From assembly GCA_021904315.1 (NCBI GenBank), contig CM038919.1, positions 930,001-994,000 on the forward strand: DNA of 64,000 nucleotides, in the 5' to 3' direction. The position numbers and the translations under genes are program-made. The notes under the pieces were generated by a model, which worked only from the letters and a program-made list of their open reading frames with translations, was not told the DNA's origin and searched no databases. This document shows, piece by piece, positions 22,993 to 38,518 of this stretch. The first letter of the stretch is position 1. Each line of letters begins with the position of its first letter. Source of the stretch: Sphagnum magellanicum. Lineage: Eukaryota; Streptophyta; Sphagnopsida; Sphagnales; Sphagnaceae.

Positions 22993-25900
22993 TCAGGTTC
23001 CTGGAGGGGTGCCACTGCCTGAAACACTTGAAAGGATGACATATGCACACAGGACAGAGGACGAGAAGAGAGAAACCCAAGCACCACTTGGTACGAGCTC
23101 CATAGCTGCAGTCACAGGAGATTTTTCACGGCCTTCTGCCCAGAGACGCAGTCGCTCAGCCTCGGCAGCATATACTGCTCGTCCCTGTGAAAGGAAACAG
23201 TGCACATTATTCAGTGGAACAGATTCCCTTGGACTAGCCATAATGGGGTAACATCTCATACTTCCCTATGTACTCTCCAGGTGATCATGATATGAGCATG
23301 ATCCTAACCTCACAAGATCATAAACAAAATGTCTCCAACAGGATGCTTATCAAGAACTGCTGGTCTTTCTTGTGTCCAAGTACAGTCGCTATATATATGT
23401 TTCCCAACCTTCCAAGTAAAGCTCTTTTGTTGCATCCTGCCAAACTGGGGGACTACAATAATATGCCAGTGCCAAGCATTTCCCCTTCCAGAAAAAGACT
23501 CATGAATAGGATAATGAGTCAAGGATCACGTACTTCCTCATCGAACCAGCGTCCGCGCCGAAACCATGCATTCACAAAGGCCAGCACAATTCGTGGAGGG
23601 GTAAGGTAGTTCACTGCTTTGCCAGTGCCTTTGACAGTCCGTAAATTTGGCACTAATGCTCTTGCAACAGTCTCAGGTTGCTCGCAGATGATATTGAACA
23701 TCTTCTTGTTTTGCAGGGAAGCACCGCTGGAGTCACATTGAGTATTCTCTGTCAATACTGGAACAAAAAATATTGTACATTGCAAGCATCCATCCTCAAG
23801 TTTCTCCTCAGCTTATGCCATGACAGGAAAAGTGAAGTTTGATCCTAGAGCTCCCATTTTTGGAACCTAGTGTTGTGTTAGAAACACAACACTGTCAAGT
23901 GATGACCAGAAATCAGAAAACTTTCTGTGAGTGGGTCAGGTTGTCTACTTATGTCTTGATAGATGATCATGTACCTGAGAAGTAGTTCAGTGAGCACCAT
24001 GCCTGGGGATGCAGTGTGGATGCCAACACGAGAACCCTTGCACTCTTGCAAAAGGGATCCAGACAACTGTCTCAGGCCACATTTTGTTGCTCCATAACTG
24101 GCACATATATCTATGTCAATTCATTGTGGACAATATGATTCCATGAAACTTCAAGGCAAACATCTGAATCCTCCAATGCATCAGAAGAATACAACAGCTG
24201 CTGACATGAAATGGAAAGCAATTGACAAAAGTACCACCAAAAAATGTTGACCAGAATTGATCAGCTATTAAGGAATAGCTACCTACCTCTCTAAGAAGAA
24301 ATCCAGAAACAAAAAGCTGGAGAACAATTCAAAAGACACTTACGCTGCAGTCAGAGGAGTACTTGCACCACCAGAACCAGCCCCATCCATGTTGAAAATA
24401 TGGCCTCCTTTAGGTTGTTTCTTCATAACACGAATAGCTTCACGGGTGCAGATTAAAGATCCAGTCAAATTCGTGGACACAATCTGTAGGCAAACAGGAC
24501 CACTAGTCAGACCTCAATCAATCAGTGAACTACCTTACATCTGTCCAAAGCAAGGATCTGCCAAAGAATTAAGTATTCTTTAGCTGCAAAGACATTGCTG
24601 GAAATACATCAACCTCTCACTTCATATAACAAATGCTTCTTAAGGATGTAGCAGATTTCTTACTTGAGAGATTTCTTCATCTGAGAATTCCACTAATGGC
24701 CTGAAGCCCTTATTCATACCCGCATTGTTGATCTGTTACACATCACCATGTCTACTTTGTCACATGCACCAGTCTAGCTTCTACACCTACAAGTATGTTG
24801 TTCCAATGAGACTAGCAAAGCCACCAACAAATATATACAAATGAGCATGGAAATTTTAGCTCACCCAAATGTCAATTGTTCCCAGCTCTTTCACAGCAAA
24901 ATCTGCCAGTGCTTCCACCTCCTTACTCTTGGCAACATCACAAGGTATACCAACCACCTTTGACCCTCTTTGTTTTGCTTTTAAAATTTTTGATACCATT
25001 GCTTCAGAGTCTGCAGCCATGAGTAGGTTATCATATTTCTCTTGAACCTCTTGTTGGAGCTCCCTGACTGTGTCTCTTACTGACTCAGGGCTGTTTTGTC
25101 CAGGAAGAAATCAAGAAACACAAAGCTGAGTAAGAACTTGCTCAAAGCTCCACAAACATGTGTTCAAATCAACTATGGAAATGACCTTTTTTTAGTTGAG
25201 CCTCCATAGTACAAAGAGAAGTTGAATAACTGAGTGAAAAATAAAGTGGCAACTGAGAAGAGGAAAAAGTATGTCAAGAGTTTTGACTTTGACCTACCTA
25301 CGAGAAGCTATAATGACATTGTCTCCAACACGCAGAAACTCACGAGCAAGTGCCTTGCCTAGGCCACGGGTGCTGTTGAAGCTCAGCAAACAAACAATCT
25401 AATCAGTAAATAGAATGTACTGCAGATTTACCCAGCAACCTTCTCATTCTTGAATACTCCAATTGCACATGCAAAGAAACCTCACATAGACATATCTGCA
25501 AGTTGATGCAATGAAAGGAGACACAGCATCACCAAGGAGGTGATCGTCCAGAGTCAGACTCAACGTATAAGATTTGCAGCTGAGGTTAGGAACTGCTGAT
25601 TACCTTCCAGTGATGACAACATTGCGGCAACCTGATCTGGCATGGCTGTCCAAAACCTGACCAGCACCAATCATGGAACCCACAACAATTCCAGCAAGCC
25701 AACTGAACCACAGTACACCTTCCTGATGTGATTCACCTCCTGTCAAGTTCATTCAATAAATACCCTGGTAAGACACTATGCCGAATTCTTTTTGGGCATA
25801 AGCAGAGCAATCTGTGCAACACAAGCTGGTTTTTGCTATGCTTGGTTCTTGGAATACCATGTTCCATAACTGAATTTCTCCCACAAAAGGAATATTGAGG

Positions 25901-27533
25901 TGATATAAAGCCATGCCATAAATACAAGGTGGTCACAACAGCATGCACACAAAGCTCCTCAAAGAAGAACACATATTGCAAAGCATTCGGCCAATGACAG
26001 GGAGTCAGTGTTAATGCCCATGTTGCAAGCATATGTGGGACTTAACATATGTAGGCAAATCATGCTGCAAGCACATCAGCAAATCTGGCTATGAATGAGG
26101 AATAGATTGACACATTCCAAGTTCTTAAGGTAAGAGTTGAGCACCACCAGCAAAAGAGCTCTGCAAAATCAATGTCAGTGGTAGGTTAAAACCTTTGGCA
26201 AGGGTGTGAAGGGTGAAGGAGATAATATATCATACTGCCTTTTTCCGGGAAAACACTAGTACCATGCTTCTTCTAACTTCTCTGACAACTGACAAAAGAT
26301 ACAATAATCTACACTTACCAGACAGCTGAAAGCCAGTTGCGAGAATGGCTCCTGTCGCTGTCATGATGAACATGTACTTTCCAAGCTCCTTTGAAAACTG
26401 TCAAATACCCATTTCACAGAGAAGAAGAAGAATAAGCAGACAATAATCTTGAAGTCCGACAAAGCTCAAGGACAAGGATTGCACAAAGGAATGTTACTAC
26501 TCTCCTACAACAGCAGAACATTTGCTTATCATCAAACCTATTGTACACAACGGCAGCAGACACACAAAGTGCATCCTGTGGGCTGCAGCAGTATAGAAGT
26601 AGGCATGCAATTGTGGACCTCAATTGCTTTGCCTTGACATATATGTAAGAGCTCGAGCAGCAGCATGCACTATAGTATGTCCAACAAGAGAAAAGATGCA
26701 ACAAGTCGAGTGAAGCTCCTGCAAGAGAAATCAGAAATTGCTATACATACCGCCATGAAGTCTTCCTCAGCCCTATGAAGTCCATCCACAACTCTCCTCC
26801 TTAACGGCTCAATGGCTGAAGGACTACTACCGTCGAGCAAGCGGAGAGGATGCCACCGAAGCTTTCGCTTCCTCCTCTTCGATTCTGCACCCGTTTTCTT
26901 TTGAGGAACGCCACTCAGGAATCGGACAGAGGAGCTCACGAGCTTCCTAAACGACGTGTCAGGACTACTGTCAGCAAGGTGTACAAGCTTCTCTTGGTCT
27001 GCAAATTCTGGAAAGCTTTCTAATGGAGAGACGTCAGGTTCATCGAGCTCCAGTAAAGAAGGAGTTTGCACATCCAGCAAGTTCTCTAGAAGTTTGTTCG
27101 TCTGAACAAAAGGATGCGCAAGAAGCTGCTCTTCTTCTGTTTGTGATTCAGCATCTCTTCTTTCTTCTTCACCTTCGTTCGTCTCATTTTGCGCCAAACT
27201 CCTGATCCGTGTCTCCGTCTTGACCGCGCGTGAATACTTCCGCTTGAAACCACTATTTCCTCTCTGAAACAAATTTCTCGTCGACAAGTATAGCGGGGGG
27301 AACATCATCACAGATCTGTATGTCGAGGAAGAAGCTTGCAACCTACAAGACTCGAATTGCTGCTTCCTAAGCACAGGACGACTCCAGAAGACTTTCTGAC
27401 GATGATGCCTTCGCAGTTTCCTAATTCCACTACTACCGGGCAAAGCTTGCACCAAAGACAGAGCAGGACGATCATCGCCATAGCCATGGATCACCTGCAA
27501 GCTTCCTATTACTACATTCTGCAAACTAGCCAT
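22993..27533 (-). CDS. NYC1: Chlorophyll(ide) b reductase NYC1
   Basis: Chloroplast thylakoid short-chain dehydrogenase that reduces chlorophyll b to 7-hydroxymethyl chlorophyll a, the first step of chlorophyll b breakdown. Exons, 5' to 3' on the minus strand: 27533-26751, 26397-26319, 25739-25604, 25372-25298, 25090-24865, 24732-24664, 24483-24344, 24097-23975, 23726-23534, 23184-22993. The sum is 2016 nt (671 aa) with GT-AG junctions throughout. Visible features are an N-terminal transit-peptide-like region, hydrophobic segments at about 269-289 and 297-318, the NADPH motif TGSTRGLG at about 330-337, NNAG at about 435, the catalytic YGATK at about 504-508, and a C-terminal hydrophobic segment near 643-661. 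The C-terminus (GRAVYAAEAERLRLWAE...) closely matches Arabidopsis NYC1. The first exon encodes 261 residues, making the protein much longer than the 496-residue Arabidopsis enzyme. Confidence 0.95.
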
Positions 27534-28801
27534 CTCTTTTATCTATCTATAGCTACACACGAAAAAAAACACACTTCCTGCAAAACTCTCACACAAAATA
27601 CACTGCAAACTCTCTCGCGCCCCCGTCCAGTTGCAAATCCGAATTCACGGAGTCGAATTCCAGCAACGAAATCCGACTAGTCCGTGAACAAAAGCATAAA
27701 AAACTGGAAGGAGGCAGTAGAGAAAGACAGTAGTGAACCTGAGAAGAGTCACACCATTGCCATCTCTTCCAAACAGACAAGCTTCCTGCAAAAGGCGGCA
27801 GGAACATTCACGCTAGCAAGCACTGGAGATAGTAGCACGCAATCTCTTCCATGATCGTCGACTGCTCTCGGTCAGAACTGTGAGAGACACGAAAGCGACG
27901 ATACGTTCGGCAAAAGAGGAGAACAACAATAGCACGCAAGCCTTTCGATTATCGTCGAGTCCTTGGTCAGAAACGAGAGCCACGAAAACGATGTGTTCAC
28001 CGAAAGAACAGTAGCGTGGAGGAGGAGGAGGAGGATACCAAAGCGATGATGGAGTGCGGTACACAGTAACAGGGAGGGACGCACGCATGCACACTCCCAG
28101 TTTTTCAGGTGGCGTGCTTGAGGCAGCACCGCATACGACTATTGTCAAGATTGCTTAACAGATTCTCTCACTGCCAGCCAGATTCTTCTTCTGTTTCTTT
28201 TCCATTAGATTACTGATTGTAATTAGTGCGCTTGTGAGATCGTAATCTCTGCCACAATTCACACGTTGCGTGCGAAATCGAAACACCAAACACATGGCTC
28301 AGCTGATTAGTTTATGCTGATCAAGAGAGAGAGAGAGAGAGAGAAATGGGTGGCACAAACCCTAACAGACCTGGTGCTTCCAGATAGAGAAAGAGATATT
28401 CATAAGACAAAAAAGCAATCACACCTGGAACCTTTTGAGCAGATGCAAAAATGCACAAGCAAAAAAGCCAACAGATCTGGAAAAAACTTTGGGAAAAGTG
28501 CATGCATGCATGATGCTGTTGAGCACCAGAAAACACAGCAACCCAAAAACTGGCAACAGAAAAACTTGCAACACTTTTGGATTTTTCTGGAAGAGTAATA
28601 AACAGCAACAATGCAAAAGGTGTTGGGTTTTTTTTTGTTAAGAGCTTGCAATTGCCAAAAGCTTACACAATCGTTTTTGTTGCCTTTTGAGCATCATGAA
28701 CATGGCGGGTTGGAGAGAGATAACTAATGGCTATGGAGAAACATGCCTAGTCTTCATGGATCATGATATTCATGCTGTGTGTTTCCCCAATCTTTTGCTA
28801 A
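27534..28801 (-). promoter_or_regulatory. Upstream region of NYC1
   Basis: Probable 5' UTR and promoter of NYC1, read on the minus strand. It carries a (GA)n tract at about 28324-28344. Reading frames here on both strands (for example 27813-28148 minus) overlap low-complexity leader DNA and show no domain. No core promoter element could be assigned with confidence. Confidence 0.35.
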
Positions 28802-29142
28802 AGGATTTGGTTTGCACAGTGGATGGATTTCCAAACCATCATCATCATGAGACTCTCGTGGTGCTCTGACCAATCACCCTCATCCAGGCCAGAAGAATCA
28901 CAACCCTATGAACTAAATGGAAGAGAAAAAGAACTGGCCTTGAATACAGGACTTGGTGTCTTCCATGGTGCCTTTGGGATTTGGTTTGCAGAGTGGATTT
29001 CCAAATCATCATCATCACAGGACTTTTGTGCTGCTGTGACAATCACCCTCATCCCAAGAAGAAGAATCACAACACATGGAGAACTAAATGGAAGGGAAAA
29101 GAACTGTCCTTGAATACAGTCTTTCTTCAATAGCACCTTTGG
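28802..29142. repeat. Direct tandem duplication of ~170 bp
   Basis: Unit 1 (28802-28975) and unit 2 (28976-29142) share the same succession of words: GGATTTGGTTTGCA, ATTTCCAAA, CATCATCATCA, CAATCACCCTCATCC, AGAAGAATCACAAC, GAACTAAATGGAAG, CTTGAATACAG and CACCTTTGG-like ends. They differ by small indels. The pair lies between COX19 and NYC1 and encodes nothing recognised. Confidence 0.8.
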
Positions 29143-29932
29143 TGATAAGCAAGCGAACAAATGCCCCCGCCCAAATGGCTGTAGAGGAGAATCACAGTGC
29201 TGGCAACTTTTGAGTTTTGTTTTCTTTTGGTATCACCACAACCTCCTCAATTCCAAGAGCAAAACCTCCAAATTGTCATAGGCCTTCAATTTGAGCAGAG
29301 ATTCAATCATGCAAAAAGCAAGCCCTGCCATCTGCTCCTCCACACCCATAATTTTTGCTGCTACAAGTGATCAATTCTTCAAGTAATTGTGGATTGGTCC
29401 ATAAGTGACCTGCATAGTGAAACACTGACACAGATCATGGCTTCTCATTAGACATAAAGGTTGATGCTCAACACAGAACCTGCAGTGTGAAGTGCCGTCA
29501 AATGGAGGTTCCCATACACATATAACACTGATCCAGGGGGGTCATCTGCTCAGGAAGACTCTCAAGATCTGTTTGAAATTTCAAATGCTGCTGATCCACA
29601 GTTTGAATGTTGCTCAAAGCCTCTCATGAATAATACTGTGGAGAAAGAACCTTAAGAAATGTGCAATGACATGCTAACAAAAACACTGACCTTATGGCTT
29701 GGAGTCAAGAGGATACAGCCATAAGTCCAGGACATGCCAGGCCTCAGAATGCAAGGTCAGATGAGAATAGAGAATTCATTGAATGCCAGGAGTTCACAAA
29801 CATTGCATAAATGCATACAAGGAGATCAGTGAGAAGAAGAGCTGAATACAGAAAGACTCACCTGTTGAACAGTATGGTTTAAGCACAAGTGCTCTTCACC
29901 AAATACATTGTGTTACTTGAACTACAAGCCAT
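29143..29932. other. Intergenic, 3' flank of COX19
   Basis: No gene is recognised. The stretch lies downstream of COX19 on the minus strand and upstream of the NYC1 promoter region. Confidence 0.6.
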
Positions 29933-30795
29933 TCATGAGGACTTTGCAGCAGCACGTTTTGGTAGACCAGAAATGAAACCAGCTCGTCCATCATGCTGCG
30001 ATGACTGCTTGAGAGTACCAGCATTGGGAATACTTTCTGTGTCTTCTTGCTGTGAATGCTTCAGAGTACCAGAGATGGAAACACTGCCTTGTCCATCCTG
30101 CTGTGGCGATTGCTTGAGAAAAGGAGCTTCCAATCCTTCAACTTTGTATTGCCCAGTGCTGCTGCCTTCCTTGAAGAACCCTAGTTCTGTCAAATCCTGC
30201 TTCATCATCAAATTCCTGCCATCACCAGAAGAACTCCAGCTCTTTGAGAACTTCCAAACTGGTGTCTGCAACAACACAACCATTGCGAGACAAAACTTTC
30301 AAGGATGATTGATTGATACCTTTCCATGCGACACTCCAAATAGTCCTTGGAAAACTTACGGCATTTCTCCGATTCGTATTTGTTGGCCTTCAAGCACTCC
30401 ATGTACGCTTTCATTGCCTGAAACATACAAGAATTCCGCACTATCGCCTTCTCAGCTACCGATATCTTTTCTCCAAGAAAAAATCCAAAAGCTAAATGCA
30501 TTCCAAAAGGATTGAAAGCAAAACTGACAAGAAAACAAATCATAACTTTCTTCACAGAAAGCTACAAAACCTTGAACTTCGCTTGAACCAACATCAGAGC
30601 GCCCCAGCCTCGCTACAGCGTTGATGAAAAAAATGATTGCGAGACAGAGGGATCACAGTGGGAAGACACAGCGAGAGAGAGAGAGGGAGCACGTACTGGT
30701 TTGCATTCTTCGAGATGGTCTAAGGGGAAGACTCCTTTCTCCGGAGGTATAGGTTGCAGGCCACGGCCTCCTCCGAAAGCTCCTCCTGCAGCCAT
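29933..30795 (-). CDS. COX19: Cytochrome c oxidase assembly factor COX19
   Basis: Twin CX9C protein of the mitochondrial intermembrane space that helps copper delivery and assembly of cytochrome c oxidase. Exons, 5' to 3': 30795-30697, 30417-30320, 30215-29933. The sum is 480 nt (159 aa). The N-terminus (MAAGGAFGGGRG, PPEKGVFPLDHL) and the core are characteristic of plant COX19. The four conserved cysteines form two CX9C pairs, one split over exons 1 and 2 (C-KPAMKAYME-C) and one in exon 2 (C-RKFSKDYLE-C), ending ECRMERNLMMKQD. The start is the only ATG matching the family N-terminus. After residue about 90 there is an unusual 60-70 residue tail built of three 17-18 residue repeats (LKQSxQxDG-like) and ending in a basic AAAKSS. 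COX19 proteins I recall are roughly 100 residues, so the tail is an extension. The gene is divergent from RIO2. Confidence 0.92.
29961..30118 (-). repeat. In-frame triple repeat in the COX19 tail
   Basis: Three adjoining units of about 53, 51 and 54 bp (boundaries near 30013 and 30064) encode diverged copies of LKQSPQQDG...ISGT. The two inner units differ by one codon in length, so the reading frame is preserved. Confidence 0.75.
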
Positions 30796-30936
30796 GGCGG
30801 TTCTTGACGTTCTTCCTGTGATGCACGAGAGGATTTTGATGCTTTGCAAATCCTTCAGGAGAGATCCTTCGATGTGTGTGCTCCATAGCCCACGCATCTG
30901 CTGCTAGTGATCTTCCTAGTGGGTGTCTTGCCCGAT

Positions 30937-30958
30937 CTAACCCTAACCCTAACCCTAG
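30937..30958. promoter_or_regulatory. Triple telo-box-like motif in the COX19/RIO2 shared promoter
   Basis: The sequence CTAACCCTAACCCTAACCCT contains the AACCCTA core of the plant telo-box three times in six-base register. Telo-boxes are known in promoters of plant ribosomal-protein and translation-related genes, which fits RIO2 starting 216 bp downstream. COX19 starts 142 bp away in the other direction. Confidence 0.6.
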
Positions 30959-31173
30959 GAATCCTCTCTGCGAGCACTAGTCCTCAACAGGGATCTTTGG
31001 CGTAGCGAGCTTGGGTTTTGGGGTTTTGGTGATGATTGTGGTGCTTTGATTGGATTCTGTCGTAGTATACTAGGATTCGAGCTCTCAAGCATTGCAGAGA
31101 GGTTTTGCTCGGGCTGTTGTGCTGAAGAAAGAAAAGGATCTTACCAAGGAATAGGGGTCAAGAGCTGATCAAG

Positions 31174-35136
<3,963 letters not shown>

Positions 35137-35755
35137 AACTTTTCTGACAGAAAAATGTATGGACAAAATTAGCAACAAGCTGTAGGGAGATAGCAGGATG
35201 GTCAACGTTTGAGTTGCTTCTGGTGCTTGTTTTAAAAACCTTACCAGTTGGCAACCAAACAGCTGAATGCAGACCATTTGAAAGCCTCGGATTAAGAGAA
35301 ACATGAGTATGATGTTTTTCACCAGGTGAAGCATCTTTTTACAGTCATGGATCAGGTGTGATGTCAAATGCACACTGACATGTGAAAATATGATTCTCAT
35401 GTTTTAAAGCAAAAAAGTCCTCCAGTTAGTTTTGTCATTCAGGGTGATGATTTGCATTCTTGTTTGTCTTTCCAACAAATTTTGCAGCAGGCTGTTACCC
35501 CTGCTCCTCCATTCTTGAACATAGGCAGCTAATTAGTGGAGAAACTGTTTTCTTGTAACAGAGAAATCCTTCCTATTGTGAAACTAACTCTGATTCTTAA
35601 AGAGTGTTTTTTTGTTGATGACAAGGTTTGATTCTGCTATGGATCCAGATAGAGGAATCAAGACTGGAGATGGATTGATGATGACCTTGGTCTGCTTCAG
35701 ATTGTCTGCCCAATTTTTTGCAGGTTCTCTCAAGGACAAAGAAGTGCTTCTGGTT
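35137..35755. other. Short intergenic gap between convergent genes
   Basis: Holds the 3' ends of RIO2 (+) and the ankyrin gene (-). A possible extra RIO2 exon would begin at 35724 and run into the end of the ankyrin frame. No other feature was seen. Confidence 0.5.
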
Positions 35756-38518
35756 TCAATGATGATTTGCAATTGCAGGTAGAATTCTATCCATTAAATG
35801 GATTCGAGCAATGTGATGGACTCTACGTCGAGCAGATCTGAAGAGACCTCTGAAATCAGCATACCAAAACAGAAGGGTGAGAAAGCAATCCAGTGAGAAA
35901 GGAACCATCAGAAAAAGAAAGCCATCAAAAGTTGCAGCTTCAGTTTCAGCTTCAGCACTGAAGAATGCTAAGGTGAGACAGTGCAGTGGAATGGCGGTGC
36001 TGACGACAAGCCAGGAGAGAATTGCATTGCGGTATAGGTGTGCCCATGCTGTGAGGATGTCTGAATGGCTGCTCATACGTAAGCAGATCGATACTACTAA
36101 GATCAGGTCTGTAATCATTGCCACTGATGCAAATTTGAAGGCTAGACCATTGTAGAAAGATATGATCAGTGGAAGATTTGTGGAGAAATCTTCAACTGTT
36201 GATGTAGTTGTAGCATCTGTAGGTGCAAGTGCTGATGGGTATTTGCTGATAAAGGTGTGATCTGCTGCAGAATTATTGCAGAAGCTGTTGGCCAGCAGAG
36301 GTTGTTGCAAGCGCACCCCATATGTGTGAGTCACAATGAGTGTGACAACCAGAAGTATTGTGACAACAGCAGTCAAAAACCCATTGGAAGATCTTTGCAG
36401 ATATTCCTCTACCTCAGGTCTTTCAAACAAGAGCTTTTGGATGCCGAGCTTGACATGATCATCAGAGTTCAATCCTAGTGCGTAATCAAGAGGCATCATG
36501 CCAAATTTGTTGAGTGTTGCAGCTTGGAGGCACCAACGGTCTTCAAGACATAGAGCTTTCACCACAGCAATCCGGCCATTCTGTACAGCTCTGTGAAGAG
36601 GTGTTGAATGCACAGCATCCAAAGCATTGACTTCGTCTGGTCGCCACATCAATATGTGATATATAAGCCGTTCATGCGCCTGCTTTGCAGCTGCATGTGC
36701 AAGTGTGGATCCATCCCATTCCCCATTCTCCTTGTACACATTCTCAAGCTGCTTGAGGAGAAAGAAGGCTACAGACATGTGTACGTCCAGATCTGTTGCT
36801 AATTGCAACAAGTCAGCAAAGAGCTCGAATGTTTCTTCAGATGTTGCTGATCGGAGCTGGGCCGCAGCTCTCACCTTCTCCAGTAGCAGTCTCACAACCT
36901 GGGTATGACTGTTCTTCACAGCATGAAACAATGGTGTCAATCCTTCGTCATCTTTACCATTTACAGCAACAAAGTCAACTTCGGATTGTTCCAAAAACAT
37001 GTGCACAATGACTTCATGCCCCTTGCATGCAGCCAAGTGCAGTGGGGTTGAACCTGAGGTATCTGTCTCATTAACCTTGATGCCTATTGCATTCAATAGC
37101 AATCCCAGTATCTGGATGTGACCCCTCTCAGCAGCCAAGTGCAGTGGGGTGGAACCTATGCCATCTTTCTCATTGATTTCAATGCCCGTCATGCGCAACA
37201 ACAATGCCAGTACCTTGATGTGACCCTGATCTGTAGCGAAGTGCAGTGGGGTCCAACCTGCACTATCCTTCTCATTGATCTGTATGCCCGATGTTGTTGC
37301 ACTCAACAGCAATTGCACCATCTGGTTGTCTCCCAGTTCAGCAGCAATATGTAGTGCTGTCATCCTGTGGCTCATCTGCTGCTGTGGTGACCCGACATCC
37401 TCAACTGGAAATAGACATTTTGGGGCACCAGATTCACTTGTAAAATTAGGCCGAATGATCTCATGCCAATTGCAGGACTTTGCAGTTTTGACATTCAGAT
37501 CGATGTCAGGCTGCATCTGGAGAAGTAAAGCTAATGCATCTGACTGACCACTATGAGCAAGCAAGTGCAATGGTGCAAATCCATAGACATCCACAGTGTT
37601 GAGTGCGTCAGAAACAGGAGCCTGCTCAGTGTTGTTCTGTTGTAAAAGCACTTTGATCATCTCCATGCAACCATATATTGCTGCATAGTAGAGAGGAATC
37701 CTCCCAAGAATATCTCTTTCGTTCTGACATCCCCGCATTCCTCTCCGCTGCTGCTCTTCCAACAAGAGCCGCACCACTTCACACCGTTGGGCAATCGTCC
37801 CTCGCTTCGGAAGTAGCTGCTGCTGCAAGTACCCTTGATGAGTGATGGCTGCATGGGTCGAGTCCTGGAGATCCTGATTATCATCACCATCACCTTCAGC
37901 CGCCAGATGAAAAGCCGTGAACCCGTCGTCCGTCACGGCATCCAGCCTCACTCGCGGATCCGCCAACAGTAATTGTATCACTCCAGTAGTACTACAAGCA
38001 AGCCTAGCGGCCAAGTGCAAGGGCGTTAGGCCATAGAGCGCGGTAGCGTTCACATCCACTTCTTGTCTAGCCAAAAGGAGCTGCACGAGACGACGATAAG
38101 AGTTCTCGTTCTTGTTGTTCTCGTTCTCCTCCTCGCTGCACCTGCTCGTGACGGCAACGTGAAGAGGCGTTCGCCAATACTTGTCGTGTGCATTGACGTC
38201 GATTTTGTCCGACCGCTGCTGCAAGAGCAATTGCACCACGTCCAGCGACTGCTCCGCGCTGTCGTTGTCTCTAGGATCGCAGAATGCAAGCACTGCTCGA
38301 TGCAGCTCTAGTCCAGCCTTCATGCGCAGAGCTTCACGCTCAGCAAAACTTTGGCTCATACCAGAAGTGACGTTCATGCAGCTGCGATTCTTGAGATTGC
38401 GATCTGCAGGGTCTTCATACAAGTCTTCATGATGCTGCTCCTCCTGTTGGGCGGAATCAATTCCAACACTGGCAAGACTTTCTTCTAGGTCATGAGCTTG
38501 CACCAGCTCCTCCTGCAT
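35756..38518 (-). CDS. Ankyrin-repeat membrane protein, PGG-like C-terminus
   Basis: One open exon of 920 codons. After an acidic N-terminal stretch of about 70 residues there are a dozen or so ankyrin repeats between about 75 and 700. Clear examples are WRTPLHVAV, GLTPLHLAARLA, GWTPLHFATDQGHIKVLALL, STPLHLAAERGHI and STPLHRAVQNG. The C-terminal 210 residues carry four hydrophobic segments at about 714-732, 784-813, 832-853 and 866-886; the first (NGFLTAVVTILLVVTLIV) resembles the PGG domain of plant ankyrin-TM proteins such as ACD6/ITN1. Those relatives act in defence or stress signalling at membranes, but a function here is not shown. The middle repeats (about 37040-37290) are nearly alike at the DNA level, suggesting recent internal duplication. 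The gene is convergent with RIO2. Confidence 0.88.
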   Translation of the reverse strand: MQEELVQAHDLEESLASVGIDSAQQEEQHHEDLYEDPADRNLKNRSCMNVTSGMSQSFAEREALRMKAGLELHRAVLAFCDPRDNDSAEQSLDVVQLLLQQRSDKIDVNAHDKYWRTPLHVAVTSRCSEEENENNKNENSYRRLVQLLLARQEVDVNATALYGLTPLHLAARLACSTTGVIQLLLADPRVRLDAVTDDGFTAFHLAAEGDGDDNQDLQDSTHAAITHQGYLQQQLLPKRGTIAQRCEVVRLLLEEQQRRGMRGCQNERDILGRIPLYYAAIYGCMEMIKVLLQQNNTEQAPVSDALNTVDVYGFAPLHLLAHSGQSDALALLLQMQPDIDLNVKTAKSCNWHEIIRPNFTSESGAPKCLFPVEDVGSPQQQMSHRMTALHIAAELGDNQMVQLLLSATTSGIQINEKDSAGWTPLHFATDQGHIKVLALLLRMTGIEINEKDGIGSTPLHLAAERGHIQILGLLLNAIGIKVNETDTSGSTPLHLAACKGHEVIVHMFLEQSEVDFVAVNGKDDEGLTPLFHAVKNSHTQVVRLLLEKVRAAAQLRSATSEETFELFADLLQLATDLDVHMSVAFFLLKQLENVYKENGEWDGSTLAHAAAKQAHERLIYHILMWRPDEVNALDAVHSTPLHRAVQNGRIAVVKALCLEDRWCLQAATLNKFGMMPLDYALGLNSDDHVKLGIQKLLFERPEVEEYLQRSSNGFLTAVVTILLVVTLIVTHTYGVRLQQPLLANSFCNNSAADHTFISKYPSALAPTDATTTSTVEDFSTNLPLIISFYNGLAFKFASVAMITDLILVVSICLRMSSHSDILTAWAHLYRNAILSWLVVSTAIPLHCLTLAFFSAEAETEAATFDGFLFLMVPFSLDCFLTLLFWYADFRGLFRSARRRVHHIARIHLMDRILPAIANHH

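Noticed and set aside
30937-30958. Interstitial telomere insertion between COX19 and RIO2
   Set aside because: Only three short units in six-base register, in a promoter position. A telo-box-type promoter element explains it better.
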